Below are positions 26,137-34,853 of a DNA stretch of 64,000 nt, piece after piece (positions within the stretch are counted from its first letter, which is position 1; every line of letters starts with the position of its first letter). The DNA comes from Thermoplasmata archaeon. GTDB lineage: Archaea > Thermoplasmatota > Thermoplasmata > Thermoplasmatales > Thermoplasmataceae. The notes under the pieces were generated by a model. That model had not been told where the DNA came from, searched no databases, and saw only the letters and a list, made by a program, of their open reading frames with translations. Location of the stretch: positions 30,964-94,963 of the forward strand of contig JAJYRA010000072.1 in the NCBI GenBank assembly GCA_021794355.1, in the 5' to 3' direction. A program made the translations under genes and the position numbers.

Positions 26137-26248
26137 AGTGAGCGCACCTCTTCTCCCTTATATGGTAAGCATGATGACCACATCTTCTGCACCTTATATG
26201 AACCTTCTTATTGTTCATTTTTCCCATTACTGCTGTTCCATTACTCAT
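26084..26248 (-). CDS. rpl37e: Ribosomal protein eL37
   Basis: A 54-residue protein found by reading the minus strand between purF and lsm. It reads IRCRRCGHHAYHIREKRCAHCG, with CxxC...CxxC zinc cysteines (20, 23, 35, 38), and ends YKWAKAK, the eL37 pattern. The 3' end overlaps the purF start by 53 nt in another frame. Only 2 nt separate it from the lsm stop; the Lsm-eL37 pair is conserved in archaea. Confidence 0.95.
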   Translation of the reverse strand: MSNGTAVMGKMNNKKVHIRCRRCGHHAYHIREKRCAHCGFPAPRLRSYKWAKAK

Positions 26249-26250
26249 AT

Positions 26251-26499
26251 TTAATCACCTGAAGAAGGAGATACAAAAATTACATTGTCTCCTCTGACAA
26301 GTATTCTGTTGTGCACTCCTTTTACTTCCCCATTTATAATTTCATTGGCGTTTTTTAGTACGAGATTCATGTAAACATCGTAGCCCTCAAGGGTTCCAGA
26401 ATATCCTCTTTTTCCCTTGACATCCACTAGCACATTTTTCTCAGTTGACGCCCTCAAGGCATCTAACGGTTTGATCCCGGTATTTGGATATGTTGGCAT
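26251..26499 (-). CDS. Sm-like RNA-binding protein (Lsm, SmAP)
   Basis: 82 residues starting MPTYPNTGIKPLDAL. Sm1 motif: VLVDVKGKRGYSGTLEGYDVYMNLVL; Sm2: ILVRGDNVIFVSP. It should form a heptameric ring binding U-rich RNA. The ATG at 26499 is chosen over 26625 because the upstream 42 residues do not fit the family. Leads a lsm-eL37-purF unit. Confidence 0.93.
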   Translation of the reverse strand: MPTYPNTGIKPLDALRASTEKNVLVDVKGKRGYSGTLEGYDVYMNLVLKNANEIINGEVKGVHNRILVRGDNVIFVSPSSGD

Positions 26500-26798
26500 A
26501 TTAATTGCTGTGTCATTGTAATACCATATAAAAAAATATCTTATTTTAGTATTCTCCAGTTCAATCTGCATTTTCAGATTTTGAATTATCTCTTGAAAGA
26601 GTAAATAAGCAATCTGGATGGTCAAGAGCCATAAAATCTGAAGTATGCAGGATCATTTTAATTTTACAGCAGTTTCAAAACACTATCAAGTGGATGTACC
26701 AGTATCCTTAATTTAGGGCCTTACCCTTAGAAAAAACCTATTGATTATACAAAAAATTACCCAAGCACAGTAAATTTAAAGAAAGATCGTTCTTAGAC
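26500..26798. other. Intergenic region
   Basis: About 300 bases of AT-rich DNA between the Lsm start and the end of an unrecognised gene, both on the minus strand. It should hold the Lsm promoter (AT-rich stretches near 26525-26545). I see no other structure. Confidence 0.35.
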
Positions 26799-27149
26799 TC
26801 AGAAATATTCCTTTATTTTGATGAGCTTCGCTTCAAAATTTCCAAACATTGAATGTGCACCCTTTCCTATTCTCAATATTAGCCCATTTTTGTCCTCGAC
26901 AGTTAGTGTAACCCCTGATCGGTCAAGATACGATGATATTCTATGTATGTACCTTAACCTTTTAAAAGTGTGGGGCACCATTTTTGAAATTTTCTTGGTA
27001 AGTTTTCTGTCATTCATAATTATGTCTACATTTCCTTCGCGGAATTTCATTTCAGAGAACGGTTTCTCATTAACACTTATACTCAAGCTTCCAGAATTTA
27101 AGATTCCGGAAAGTTCAGATTTAAGGGATTTATTGTTTTGGTTTTTCAT
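26799..27149 (-). CDS. Unrecognised 116-residue protein
   Basis: I do not recognise the family. The protein is charged and soluble, with beta-rich segments SGSLSISVNEKPF and VDIIMNDRKL, a basic helix KMVPHTFKRLRYIHRISSYL, and a C-terminal strand pair GVTLTVEDKNGLILRIGKG. It has no signal peptide or membrane helix. Its start overlaps the end of a 58-residue gene by 20 nt, so the two are probably co-transcribed and may act together. Confidence 0.65.
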   Translation of the reverse strand: MKNQNNKSLKSELSGILNSGSLSISVNEKPFSEMKFREGNVDIIMNDRKLTKKISKMVPHTFKRLRYIHRISSYLDRSGVTLTVEDKNGLILRIGKGAHSMFGNFEAKLIKIKEYF

Positions 27150-27306
27150 GAACTGGCATCGCCGTCACATCCAGCTTACCATTTATAACCACACTTGCAT
27201 TCATTCCAGGTAGCTTAATAGTCATGTCTGTGAAACTAAACTCCATCGAGCCCTTTGCCCCTTCCAATGCCTTTATGAAATTCTCCATTATTGACTCTTC
27301 TTCCAT
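27130..27306 (-). CDS. Unrecognised 58-residue protein
   Basis: A short frame seen on the minus strand. The protein begins MEEESIMENFIKALEGAKG and continues MEFSFTDMTIKLPGMNASVV. It overlaps the downstream 116-residue gene by 20 nt. The SFTDMTIKLPGM and VVINGKLDV strands echo the beta-rich start of its neighbour, so the pair may be related halves. An AT-rich promoter-like stretch lies just upstream (about 27320-27360). Confidence 0.55.
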   Translation of the reverse strand: MEEESIMENFIKALEGAKGSMEFSFTDMTIKLPGMNASVVINGKLDVTAMPVHEKPKQ

Positions 27307-27963
27307 AGTATAACATGGGTATTTTGTTATTTAAATTTTATTTAATATTGCGTTAATACTATTTAATGTATTTTATGAAATAAATTTTAATAATAATTAT
27401 TTTCATATTTACATTGATCTGAGTTTCATAACAACAACAAATTGCAAGAGGAAGAAAGGTCCAGGCCTGCGTCCATTGAATCAGGACAATGAACAGTTTC
27501 ACTGTTGATAGCCTTTGAAATAATATTTTCTTATGAATATTTTACGATTTTCTCATTACATTCCATCAATTCCCGGTTTCAATTCTCGTTTTGCTTCTGG
27601 CTCTGAATTCAGTCTTCCTCTCAAAGAATAAGGGGTTTAACCTATCCCAATGAAATTCGGATACTTGCGTCAGTCAACTTCGTTATAATTTTCATGTCTG
27701 TAACAAGTATTTTGTATACAATTGCTGATTGCCACAGGGCATTCCTGCAACATTTCAAACAGCCATAAAACTGGTTCTCATATCTCCCTTTTTATATTTA
27801 ATGATGGAAAATTCCAGTGCTTTGTGTATCATGTTTGGGAAATAGTGGTTGGTGTGGTAGGGGTCAATTTCAGTTTGTATCCTTTCCACTCAAAAGGATA
27901 TTTTGTGAATAAATACTTATATCTCATATAGTTATCCTGACACATAGTCCAGCAAGTTAATGC
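27307..27963. other. 650-base gap before eL42
   Basis: The first part (27307-27400) is very AT-rich and suits the minus-strand promoter. A middle part around 27445-27520 is less AT-rich and has small inverted repeats (for example AACAGTTTCACTGTT), so a small RNA gene is possible, but I cannot identify one. The end holds a TATA-like run (AATACTTATAT, about 27911-27921) for the eL42 operon. No convincing coding frame. Confidence 0.35.
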
Positions 27964-27987
27964 GTGTTGGATAACTGGGTGAATAAC

Positions 27988-28272
27988 TTGAAAATACCAA
28001 AAACAGTTAAAATGTACTGCAAATTCTGCAAGGAACACACAAAGCACGAAGTCGAAAGGGTAAGAAAGAAAAAGGCAAGCGAATTAAATCTTGGTCAGAG
28101 GAGATTCAGAAGGGCCACATCCGGGTTCGGAGGTTTCCCAAGGCCTAAACCAGAGGGAAGGGAAAAACCAACAAAGAGAGTAAACCTGAGATATAGATGC
28201 ACAAAGTGCAAGAAGGCAAGCACACCTCCGTCACAGAGGGCAAAAAAGCTGGAGATAATAGAGGTGAGGTAA
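27988..28272 (+). CDS. rpl44e: Ribosomal protein eL42 (L44e)
   Basis: 94 residues from a TTG start, giving MKIPKTVKMYCKFCKEHTKH. GGTGA lies 6 nt before the TTG, and the family begins M-K-(x)-P-K, so I reject the GTG starts at 27964 and 27979. CxxC pairs YCKFC and RCTKC form the zinc site. It lies at the E site. Overlaps eS27 by 1 nt. Confidence 0.92.
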   Translation: MKIPKTVKMYCKFCKEHTKHEVERVRKKKASELNLGQRRFRRATSGFGGFPRPKPEGREKPTKRVNLRYRCTKCKKASTPPSQRAKKLEIIEVR

Positions 28273-28469
28273 TGACAGAGAAAATAATGAAAAAACTAAA
28301 GGGAAAGGGCAATAAATTCATAAAATTAAAGTGCCCTGAATGCGGAAATGAGCAGATTACATATACGAAAGGTTCAAGTCTTGTAACATGCAATATATGC
28401 GGATCTGAACTTGCAAAACCAACCGGCGGAACCATAATGACCAACTGCGAAATTACGGAAGAATTCTGA
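28272..28469 (+). CDS. rps27e: Ribosomal protein eS27
   Basis: 65 residues from ATG 28272, overlapping the eL42 stop. The zinc ribbon is LKCPECGNEQ ... TCNICGSELAKPTGG, the eS27 signature. Longer frames starting at 28197 lie within eL42 and are rejected. The eL42-eS27-aIF2alpha-Nop10 order is conserved in archaea. Confidence 0.95.
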   Translation: MTEKIMKKLKGKGNKFIKLKCPECGNEQITYTKGSSLVTCNICGSELAKPTGGTIMTNCEITEEF

Positions 28470-28474
28470 TAATA

Positions 28475-29251
28475 ATGGAAAGGATTAATGATGTTCCGGA
28501 AGTAGGCGATCTGGTAGTTGTTACGGTAACCAAGGTCGAAAAGTTCGGTGCTGAGGTAAAGCTGGACGAATACACAAATATAAATGGTTTCATCCATATC
28601 GCTGAAGTGGCTAATGGATGGGTTAGATACATACGAGATCATCTCAGGGAAGGGCAGAAGACTGTATGCAAGGTTCTACAGGTTGACAGCAGAAGGAAGA
28701 GCGTTGATTTATCCTTAAAGAGAGTAAATGAACATCAGAAAAGGGAGAAAATATCTGAATGGAAAAATGATCAGAAGGCTGAAAAGTTAATGGAACTGGT
28801 ATCATCCACTCTCAAAAAAACTCCAGAAGAGTGCATGAAGGATTTTGGAGACGAACTGGTGGAAAAATATGGAAGCCTGTATTCGGCCTTTGAAGAAGCT
28901 GCCACTGAAGAGGAGGATTTTTACAAAGGAACACGTGCAAAGTGGAGAGGTGCATTCGTAAAAATTGCAACCCAAAATGTTCAATCACCATTTGTAAAAA
29001 TAGGGGGAACAATTGAAATGTACTCCCTTGAACCCAGGGGAATCGATAAAATTAAGGAGTGCCTGGACATAAAGGAGGTCCAGGATGCAACAATTCAATA
29101 TGCAGGAGCTCCACGTTATCTCCTGAAGGTTAGGGACAGGGAATATAAGAGTGCAGAAGATAAGCTAAAGAATATCATTCAAACAATTTCTGACAACTGC
29201 AAGAAAAATGGAGTGTCCTTTGAGTTTGCAAGGGATAGCAAAGAAAAATGA
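28475..29251 (+). CDS. Translation initiation factor aIF2 alpha
   Basis: 258 residues. The N-terminal S1 domain (GDLVVVTVTKVEKFGAEVKL to residue 80) is followed by a helical domain and a C-terminal alpha/beta domain, as in archaeal eIF2-alpha. It forms the trimeric aIF2 that brings initiator tRNA to the small subunit. The NGWVRYIRDH segment holds the region of the eukaryotic regulatory serine. Overlaps nop10 by 4 nt. Confidence 0.96.
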   Translation: MERINDVPEVGDLVVVTVTKVEKFGAEVKLDEYTNINGFIHIAEVANGWVRYIRDHLREGQKTVCKVLQVDSRRKSVDLSLKRVNEHQKREKISEWKNDQKAEKLMELVSSTLKKTPEECMKDFGDELVEKYGSLYSAFEEAATEEEDFYKGTRAKWRGAFVKIATQNVQSPFVKIGGTIEMYSLEPRGIDKIKECLDIKEVQDATIQYAGAPRYLLKVRDREYKSAEDKLKNIIQTISDNCKKNGVSFEFARDSKEK

Positions 29252-29421
29252 AAGGCATAATAAGAAAATGCACCAAATGTGGAACCTATACCCTTGAGAG
29301 CAACTGTCCTAAATGTGGAGACCCCACCAGATTAGCTGGGCCTATGAAATATTCTACAAATGACAGGTTTCAGAAGTTCAGACTGGAGGAGATGGAGGAG
29401 GAAGAAGATGGAGAAAATTAA
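29248..29421 (+). CDS. nop10: H/ACA RNP protein Nop10
   Basis: A 57-residue gene read directly. It has IIRKCTKCGTYTL and NCPKCGDPTRLAGP, the zinc ribbon and linker of archaeal Nop10, then YSTNDRFQKFRLE. It ends in an acidic run (EEMEEEEDGEN). It binds Cbf5 (22791) in H/ACA RNPs. Overlaps aIF2alpha by 4 nt and the PAC2 gene by 14 nt. Confidence 0.94.
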   Translation: MKGIIRKCTKCGTYTLESNCPKCGDPTRLAGPMKYSTNDRFQKFRLEEMEEEEDGEN

Positions 29422-30166
29422 GATAAAAAAAATGATGGATATCATCCCCGAGGGAAAAAGTGTACTTGTATGTGGACTCCCTGGTATTGGGAATGTTGGT
29501 AGAATTACGGTTGATTATATGGTGGACAAGTTGAAAATGGAAAAGGTTCTTGAAATATATTCAACCCATTTTCCAGCTCAAGTTTTCGTTGACAGGGAGG
29601 GTAAGGCACATCTCAACAGGAACACACTATTTTATAAGAAGTTGAATAAGGGCAAATCTCTGTTCGTATTTACCGGAGATTTTCAGGGAAACACTCCAGA
29701 AGGACAGTATGATTTATCGTGGCAATTGCTGGAAATTGCAAGAGAAATGAATGTCAGTACCATATATACCCTAGGTGGATACGGAGTCGGTAAACTTGTG
29801 GATACACCCAGAATTCTTGGCGCTTTTACAAGTTTGGAAATGAAGGAAAACCTGATTAAAAACGGAGTCAAGTTCCCGGAGGGTGAACCAGGTGGAGGAA
29901 TTGTGGGTTCTAATGGACTTATTGTTGGTTTAGCGTACAAGTTTTTTCATCTGGAAGCCGCCTGCTTGATGGGAGAAACATCAGGTTATTTCCCCGATCC
30001 AAAGGCAGCTCTGGAGATTCTCAAGGCACTGTCCAAGATCATAGGATTTAGGATATCTCTTGAGGAACTGGTGGAGAGATGCAAAAACCTTTCAGAATTG
30101 ACAGAAAAGATGCAGAGCGAAATGGTGGATAAGGAAAAGAAGGAGGACCTTGGGTATTTTCAGTAA
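29408..30166 (+). CDS. PAC2-family (proteasome assembly chaperone-like) protein
   Basis: 252 residues from ATG 29408. VLVCGLPGIGNVGRITVDYM at the N-terminus and GGGIVGSNGLIVGLA plus GETSGYFPDPKAA are the hallmarks of the archaeal PAC2 family, which often follows nop10. Eukaryotic relatives help assemble proteasome alpha rings; the archaeal role is less clear. The longer frame from 29360 would overlap nop10 heavily and is rejected. Confidence 0.88.
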   Translation: MEKIKIKKMMDIIPEGKSVLVCGLPGIGNVGRITVDYMVDKLKMEKVLEIYSTHFPAQVFVDREGKAHLNRNTLFYKKLNKGKSLFVFTGDFQGNTPEGQYDLSWQLLEIAREMNVSTIYTLGGYGVGKLVDTPRILGAFTSLEMKENLIKNGVKFPEGEPGGGIVGSNGLIVGLAYKFFHLEAACLMGETSGYFPDPKAALEILKALSKIIGFRISLEELVERCKNLSELTEKMQSEMVDKEKKEDLGYFQ

Positions 30167-30350
30167 ACCATATAATCATTTTTTAGAAATTAGTCCATTC
30201 ATTCTTTCAAATATCAACACTGAAATTCCAGGAGTGCAATTTTAGGTTGAAGCACTTCATGTCTGACACCCCTGGGACCAATAATGAAGCCAATTATTTG
30301 ATGATCCAGCAAGGAATAAATTAATATGCCTTCTGGCTTATGGGAACCTA

Positions 30351-32195
30351 ATGCAGGATAAGAAGAAAACACAAGAATTCAAGCAGGTTTCAATTTCAGA
30401 GTTTTTTGAGAAAAACCGGCATATTCTTGGCTTTGACTCTCTTCAAAGGGCACTTTTTATCATGGTAAAGGAAGCCGTAGACAACTCCCTGGATGCGTGC
30501 GAGGAACATGGCATCATTCCCGATCTGGAGGTTATTATAACCAAGATTTCAAACGATATATACGAAATGACGGTGAGAGACAATGGGCCTGGTATCGATA
30601 GAATACAGGTTCCAAAGGCCTTTGGACAGCTGTTATATGGATCAAGATTTCATGTTATGCGTCAGACCAGGGGACAACAGGGGCTTGGAATAACCGCTGC
30701 CATACTCTACGGGCAAATTACCACGGGAGAATATTCTCACATAACGACAAAAAGGGAGTCAGACGACGTGGCATACCATTTTGAACTGGGAATAGATGTA
30801 AAGAACAACGTGGCCCACATAAAGACTGAGGAGCCAGTGATATGGACAAAGAAGAATGGAACGGAAGTGAGAATAAGGGCAAAGGGGAAGTACATTACAG
30901 GAAGGCAGTCCGTATTCGAATACCTTAAGGAAGTTGCAGTTGTAAATCCCAATGCAAGAATCAGTTTTACAGACCCTGAAGGAACTAAAAAGGTATTTGA
31001 AAGATCAATTGATGAACCATCCAAGCAGTCAAAAGCCATTAAGCCACATCCATATGGTCTTGAGGTGGGTGAACTTCTCTCGCTGGCTTCGGATACCACA
31101 AGTAGCACGATGACTGACCTTTTCGTTGACAATTTTTCCAGAGTCAGTTCCAACACTGCACATGAAATATTGGAAAAAGCCTCCGTGGAGCCAAAAAAGA
31201 AGCCTACAGAATTAACCAGATCGGAGGCGGAATCCATAATAGATAGCATAGGAAACATCAGGTTGATGCCACCTTCAGCCGAATGCCTTTCTCCCATATC
31301 TGAGCAGTTCATCAGGTTAGGAATGTTATCAGTATATGGTGATGAAAGACCTGGTTTTTATGGGAAACCACTTTCCGGGTCAGTTAAAATACATAAGGGA
31401 AATCCATTTTCTGTAGAGATTGGAATGGTTTATGGAGGAGATTTGCCAGCAGACCAGCCTGCGAGGGTCATCAGATATGCCAACAAGGTTCCACTCCTGT
31501 TTCAACCGGGATCATGCGCCATAACCCAGGCAGTTTCGGAACTGGACTGGAGGCAGTATGGTATGGAACAGAAACAGGGAAAGGGTGTACCCTACGGGCC
31601 TGCCATAATTCTGGTGCACGTGTACGGTCCTAAAATACCCTACGTTTCAGAATCCAAGGAAGCTATTGCACCCATTGGTGAGATTGTTGAGGAGATAAAG
31701 AGTGTGCTGAAATCCGAGATGAGGCAACTCAGGCGATTCAACAACAGGATAGAGAGAAATAAAAAAATGGGTGAAAAATTCAGGCTTGTGAGCAAGATTA
31801 TACCGGAAATAGCAAAAAAAAGCTCCGAGATCTTGAATCTGGAAATGCCAGATTACAATAAGACTATAAGTAAAATAGCGAATGTTGTTTTCATAAGGGA
31901 AGAGGTGGAAAATACTGGGGTTAAGAAATCCATAACTTCAGTGATAAATTATACCACAGAATCTGTAACATTCAATCTTAAGATTGTGTTGCCCTTTAAG
32001 GAGATAGATATCAGGATTGAGAACCTTAAATCTGCAGGGACTTTCAATCATGAAGAGAATCTGGATGTATTAAAGGGAGCCTATGGAGGGGCTGAATATT
32101 TTGTAACAGGCATAAACCCCCTATATATACAGGGTGCGGATGAACTACCGGCAGATTGGGATCTTAAAGGAGGTGAATTGAATAGCCAGGAATGA
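30351..32195 (+). CDS. top6B: DNA topoisomerase VI subunit B
   Basis: 614 residues. The GHKL ATPase domain shows KEAVDNSLDACEEHG (about residues 38-52), VRDNGPGI and the TRGQQGLGITAAI loop. The following transducer domain includes the switch Lys region VPYGPAIILVHVYG. With Top6A it forms a type IIB topoisomerase that passes DNA duplexes through ATP-dependent double-strand breaks. Start ATG is near a TATA-like ATTAATAT at about 30318, suggesting a short leader. Its stop lies 14 nt into the proposed top6A. Confidence 0.97.
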   Translation: MQDKKKTQEFKQVSISEFFEKNRHILGFDSLQRALFIMVKEAVDNSLDACEEHGIIPDLEVIITKISNDIYEMTVRDNGPGIDRIQVPKAFGQLLYGSRFHVMRQTRGQQGLGITAAILYGQITTGEYSHITTKRESDDVAYHFELGIDVKNNVAHIKTEEPVIWTKKNGTEVRIRAKGKYITGRQSVFEYLKEVAVVNPNARISFTDPEGTKKVFERSIDEPSKQSKAIKPHPYGLEVGELLSLASDTTSSTMTDLFVDNFSRVSSNTAHEILEKASVEPKKKPTELTRSEAESIIDSIGNIRLMPPSAECLSPISEQFIRLGMLSVYGDERPGFYGKPLSGSVKIHKGNPFSVEIGMVYGGDLPADQPARVIRYANKVPLLFQPGSCAITQAVSELDWRQYGMEQKQGKGVPYGPAIILVHVYGPKIPYVSESKEAIAPIGEIVEEIKSVLKSEMRQLRRFNNRIERNKKMGEKFRLVSKIIPEIAKKSSEILNLEMPDYNKTISKIANVVFIREEVENTGVKKSITSVINYTTESVTFNLKIVLPFKEIDIRIENLKSAGTFNHEENLDVLKGAYGGAEYFVTGINPLYIQGADELPADWDLKGGELNSQE

Positions 32196-33264
32196 ACACA
32201 CGGAGGAACAGCTGAGAAATTTTGTTAAAACCATATATGACGCCATAAAAGACCAGGAAATACCAGAAGTGAAAATAAAATCAAGGACGCGAGACAATAT
32301 TGTTCTTGACAACCTGTATGGAGTCTGGAAATATGGGGATCAGGAAGTGCGTAGAAGCGCAAGGAAAATGGATGGAGCAGAATTCATTGTAAAATCCCTT
32401 TACACCATCAATTTCATACTTGATATGCTCAAGGAATCAAAATCATCTACCCTGAGGGAGATGTATTACATTTCTGAAGGATGGAAAGATTTTAAGTTTA
32501 CAACACAGGATGAATCAAATATTCTGGCCGAGGACATGGAGGTCCTTACGGAACTCATGAGGGAGGACTTTCATCTCAGGCCAGAGGAAAATGGGGCAAG
32601 TATCATTGGCAATATAACTATTGAAGAGAAAAACAGAAAGAATGAGTTCAAGAGAATAAACTGCAGGGATGACGTAGGAGATGCCGGGTATAATATACCC
32701 TATAATGTGGAGGAGGAAAAGGTCAGGCTAATTTCCCATGATGCGGATATGATAGTTGCCCTTGAAACGGGTGGAATGTTTGACAGGCTGGTTGAAAATA
32801 AGTTTGATGAAGATTTCCGGGCAATTCTGGTTCACCTGAAGGGACAACCGGCCAGAAGCACGAGGAGGATGCTCAAGAGAATGAATGAAGAAATGGGTCT
32901 ACCGGTTTACATATTCACCGATGGAGATCCATGGTCATTCAGGATCTATGCATCTGTGGCCTATGGTGCGATAAAAACCGCTCATATATCACACTGGTTG
33001 GCTGTACCCACGGCAGAGTTTGTGGGTATAAGCGCATCCGATATACTTAATTATGATCTACCAACGGATAAGCTAAACGATAAGGATATTGCCGCCCTGA
33101 ACTCTGAACTTCAGGATCCGCGTTTCAGCAACGAATTCTGGAAATCCGAAATTGAAACAATGCTGAAGATCAATCAGAAGGCAGAACAGCAGGCCCTTGC
33201 AAAATACGGTTTGAATTTTGTTACGGACACATATCTACCTGAAAAGCTCAACCTTAAAAGGTGA
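32182..33264 (+). CDS. top6A: DNA topoisomerase VI subunit A, probable AUA start
   Basis: About 360 residues if read from 32182. The catalytic Tyr is in TLREMYYISEGW, and the Toprim motifs include VALETGGMF and IFTDGDPWSFRIY. The first ATG/GTG/TTG in frame is GTG 32269, but the 29 codons before it (ARNEHTEEQLRNFVKTIYDA, then IKDQEIPE) fit the expected N-terminal helix of the family. GGAGGTGA (32169-32176) ends 5 nt before an ATA codon at 32182, with an in-frame stop just upstream. This looks like AUA initiation; a sequencing error is the alternative. The annotated minimum is 32269-33264. Confidence 0.9.
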   Translation: MARNEHTEEQLRNFVKTIYDAIKDQEIPEVKIKSRTRDNIVLDNLYGVWKYGDQEVRRSARKMDGAEFIVKSLYTINFILDMLKESKSSTLREMYYISEGWKDFKFTTQDESNILAEDMEVLTELMREDFHLRPEENGASIIGNITIEEKNRKNEFKRINCRDDVGDAGYNIPYNVEEEKVRLISHDADMIVALETGGMFDRLVENKFDEDFRAILVHLKGQPARSTRRMLKRMNEEMGLPVYIFTDGDPWSFRIYASVAYGAIKTAHISHWLAVPTAEFVGISASDILNYDLPTDKLNDKDIAALNSELQDPRFSNEFWKSEIETMLKINQKAEQQALAKYGLNFVTDTYLPEKLNLKR

Positions 33265-33315
33265 GCATTTTTAACAAAAATATTATACGCTCAAAACATA
33301 ACGTTAAGTGAAAGG

Positions 33316-34143
33316 ATGAACGGTTCCCAAGATGGTAATAAATTGAAAATTGCAGTTGTGCAATTTAATTCTGGAAAAAATAAGGATGAAAACCTGGACT
33401 TCATAACTAAAAAAATAGCAGAGCGCGGAAAAGATCACCATCTCATAATATTTCCGGAATACTCAATGGTAAAACCTGATTTTTCCAATCGAGAATATAT
33501 GATTGAGGTTTCAGAAAGTATGGAGGGTAATTTTGTCAGCGCCGTCAAGAAAGCGGCAAAGGAAAATAGTGTGGCTGTAATGTGCAATATTGTTGAAAAC
33601 AGGGGACCTACAGAAAAGCCTTTCAACGCATCCTTTGCGGTTGATAAAATGGGTATTCTTTTCGGAAGATATGAAAAGTTACATCTCTTTGATTCCTACG
33701 GATACATAGAATCGGCGGTTTACAATGAAGGATTGAGAAGACCAGAGACCATATCCCTAAACGGTATTTCTATGGGAATGGAAATATGTTATGATATAAG
33801 ATTCCCTGAACTGTCCAGATTATATGCATTGAAGGGAGCCAAAATTATTACCGTTCAGGCAGGGTTCTTCAAGGGAGACTACAAAATTGAAACATGGCAG
33901 TCACTGCTTAAGAGCATGGCCATGGTAAATGGCGTGTTTGTAATTGCATCATCCCAATCAGGTCCTGAATTTATAGGGCATTCTGTGGTTATCACTCCGG
34001 AAGGTAAGATTGTGGCAGAACTGGAAGAAAAGGAGGATATCATATCCACCGCAATAGATCTGGAAGAGGTTGAAAGGTACAGGGAGAAAGTAAATGTTCT
34101 GACAGCCAGAAGGCGTGATTTCTATGATGTTTCAGGCTTGTGA
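33316..34143 (+). CDS. Carbon-nitrogen hydrolase (nitrilase family)
   Basis: 275 residues with the Glu-Lys-Cys triad: IIFPEYSM (Glu), YEKLHLFD (Lys) and GMEICYDIRFPE (Cys). Family members hydrolyse amides; the omega-amidase/Nit2-like subgroup shares the CYDIRFPELSR sequence. The substrate is not determinable here. Its 3' end overlaps the otsB end by 22 nt on opposite strands. Confidence 0.88.
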   Translation: MNGSQDGNKLKIAVVQFNSGKNKDENLDFITKKIAERGKDHHLIIFPEYSMVKPDFSNREYMIEVSESMEGNFVSAVKKAAKENSVAVMCNIVENRGPTEKPFNASFAVDKMGILFGRYEKLHLFDSYGYIESAVYNEGLRRPETISLNGISMGMEICYDIRFPELSRLYALKGAKIITVQAGFFKGDYKIETWQSLLKSMAMVNGVFVIASSQSGPEFIGHSVVITPEGKIVAELEEKEDIISTAIDLEEVERYREKVNVLTARRRDFYDVSGL

Positions 34144-34853
34144 GAGAGAAAATTCAAAATCTCCCTGAAAGCATCGATATTTTTTACAGTAAATCTTGCA
34201 GCGGTTTTTCCTTCCCCAACGTGAATGGTAACGCATTCGGAACACATATTAAATCCAGATTCATCGGTTTCCTCATCCCCTGCAATGAGACATGTTTTCT
34301 CGTTCCTTACAACCCTGATGGCCTTACCCTTCTCAACTCCAGGAACCTTCAGTTCAACAAGATTAATCCCATAGTAAACATCAAGGTGGTTTAGGAAAGC
34401 TATATTCCTGATTCTTTCCACATATCCCTCTCTCCTATGAGGATCTACAAGGCCTAGGTGAAACACTATGCCGTATGGCTTATGATATATCCTCACTCCG
34501 CTCCACTCCGGAAATGTTACTTCAGATTCAAGTTTCCTGAAAACGTCATAATAGGTTTCGGCATCTTTCTTGATCGCAATGGTTTTTCCCTTGAGATCAG
34601 CGAACATACCATGAAGATAAATGTAATTCAGGTCAAGTCCTATGAATCTTTTCAGATCTTCCAGAGTTCGCCCAGATACTATGTATAGCATATATTTTTG
34701 ATCCAGAGAACTCAGAATATGCTTCAGTCCCTCATCTGCGTAGCACAATTCAGGATCCATCACGATGGGAACAAGAGTGCCATCATAATCGATAAATAGC
34801 TGTGAACCTGTTCGGATTTTTCCCAAGGCTAAAAGAAGATCGTGTTCAATCAC
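34122..34853 (-). CDS. otsB: Trehalose-6-phosphate phosphatase
   Basis: 243 residues, HAD superfamily. Motif I is FIDYDGTLVPI (nucleophile Asp about residue 20), motif II YIVSGRTLEDL, and ACLIAGDEETDESGF carries the C-terminal acidic residues. It removes phosphate from trehalose 6-phosphate made by OtsA, whose gene abuts it with no gap. Trehalose is a compatible solute and stress protectant. Confidence 0.93.
   Translation of the reverse strand: MIEHDLLLALGKIRTGSQLFIDYDGTLVPIVMDPELCYADEGLKHILSSLDQKYMLYIVSGRTLEDLKRFIGLDLNYIYLHGMFADLKGKTIAIKKDAETYYDVFRKLESEVTFPEWSGVRIYHKPYGIVFHLGLVDPHRREGYVERIRNIAFLNHLDVYYGINLVELKVPGVEKGKAIRVVRNEKTCLIAGDEETDESGFNMCSECVTIHVGEGKTAARFTVKNIDAFREILNFLSHKPETS

Noticed and set aside
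27440..27530. RNase P RNA or other large structured RNA before eL42
   Set aside because: GAGGAAGAAAGGTCC resembles the first conserved RNase P RNA block only loosely; the later conserved blocks are missing.
27722..27931. 69-codon frame before eL42
   Set aside because: Low-complexity, no ribosome binding site, and it runs into the eL42 promoter region.
28145..28642. 165-codon minus-strand frame opposite eL42/eS27
   Set aside because: Shadow of three well-supported genes on the plus strand.
32269..33264. top6A starting at GTG 32269
   Set aside because: It would cut off the N-terminal helix fitting the family, lacks a ribosome binding site, and ignores the strong GGAGGTGA at 32169-32176.
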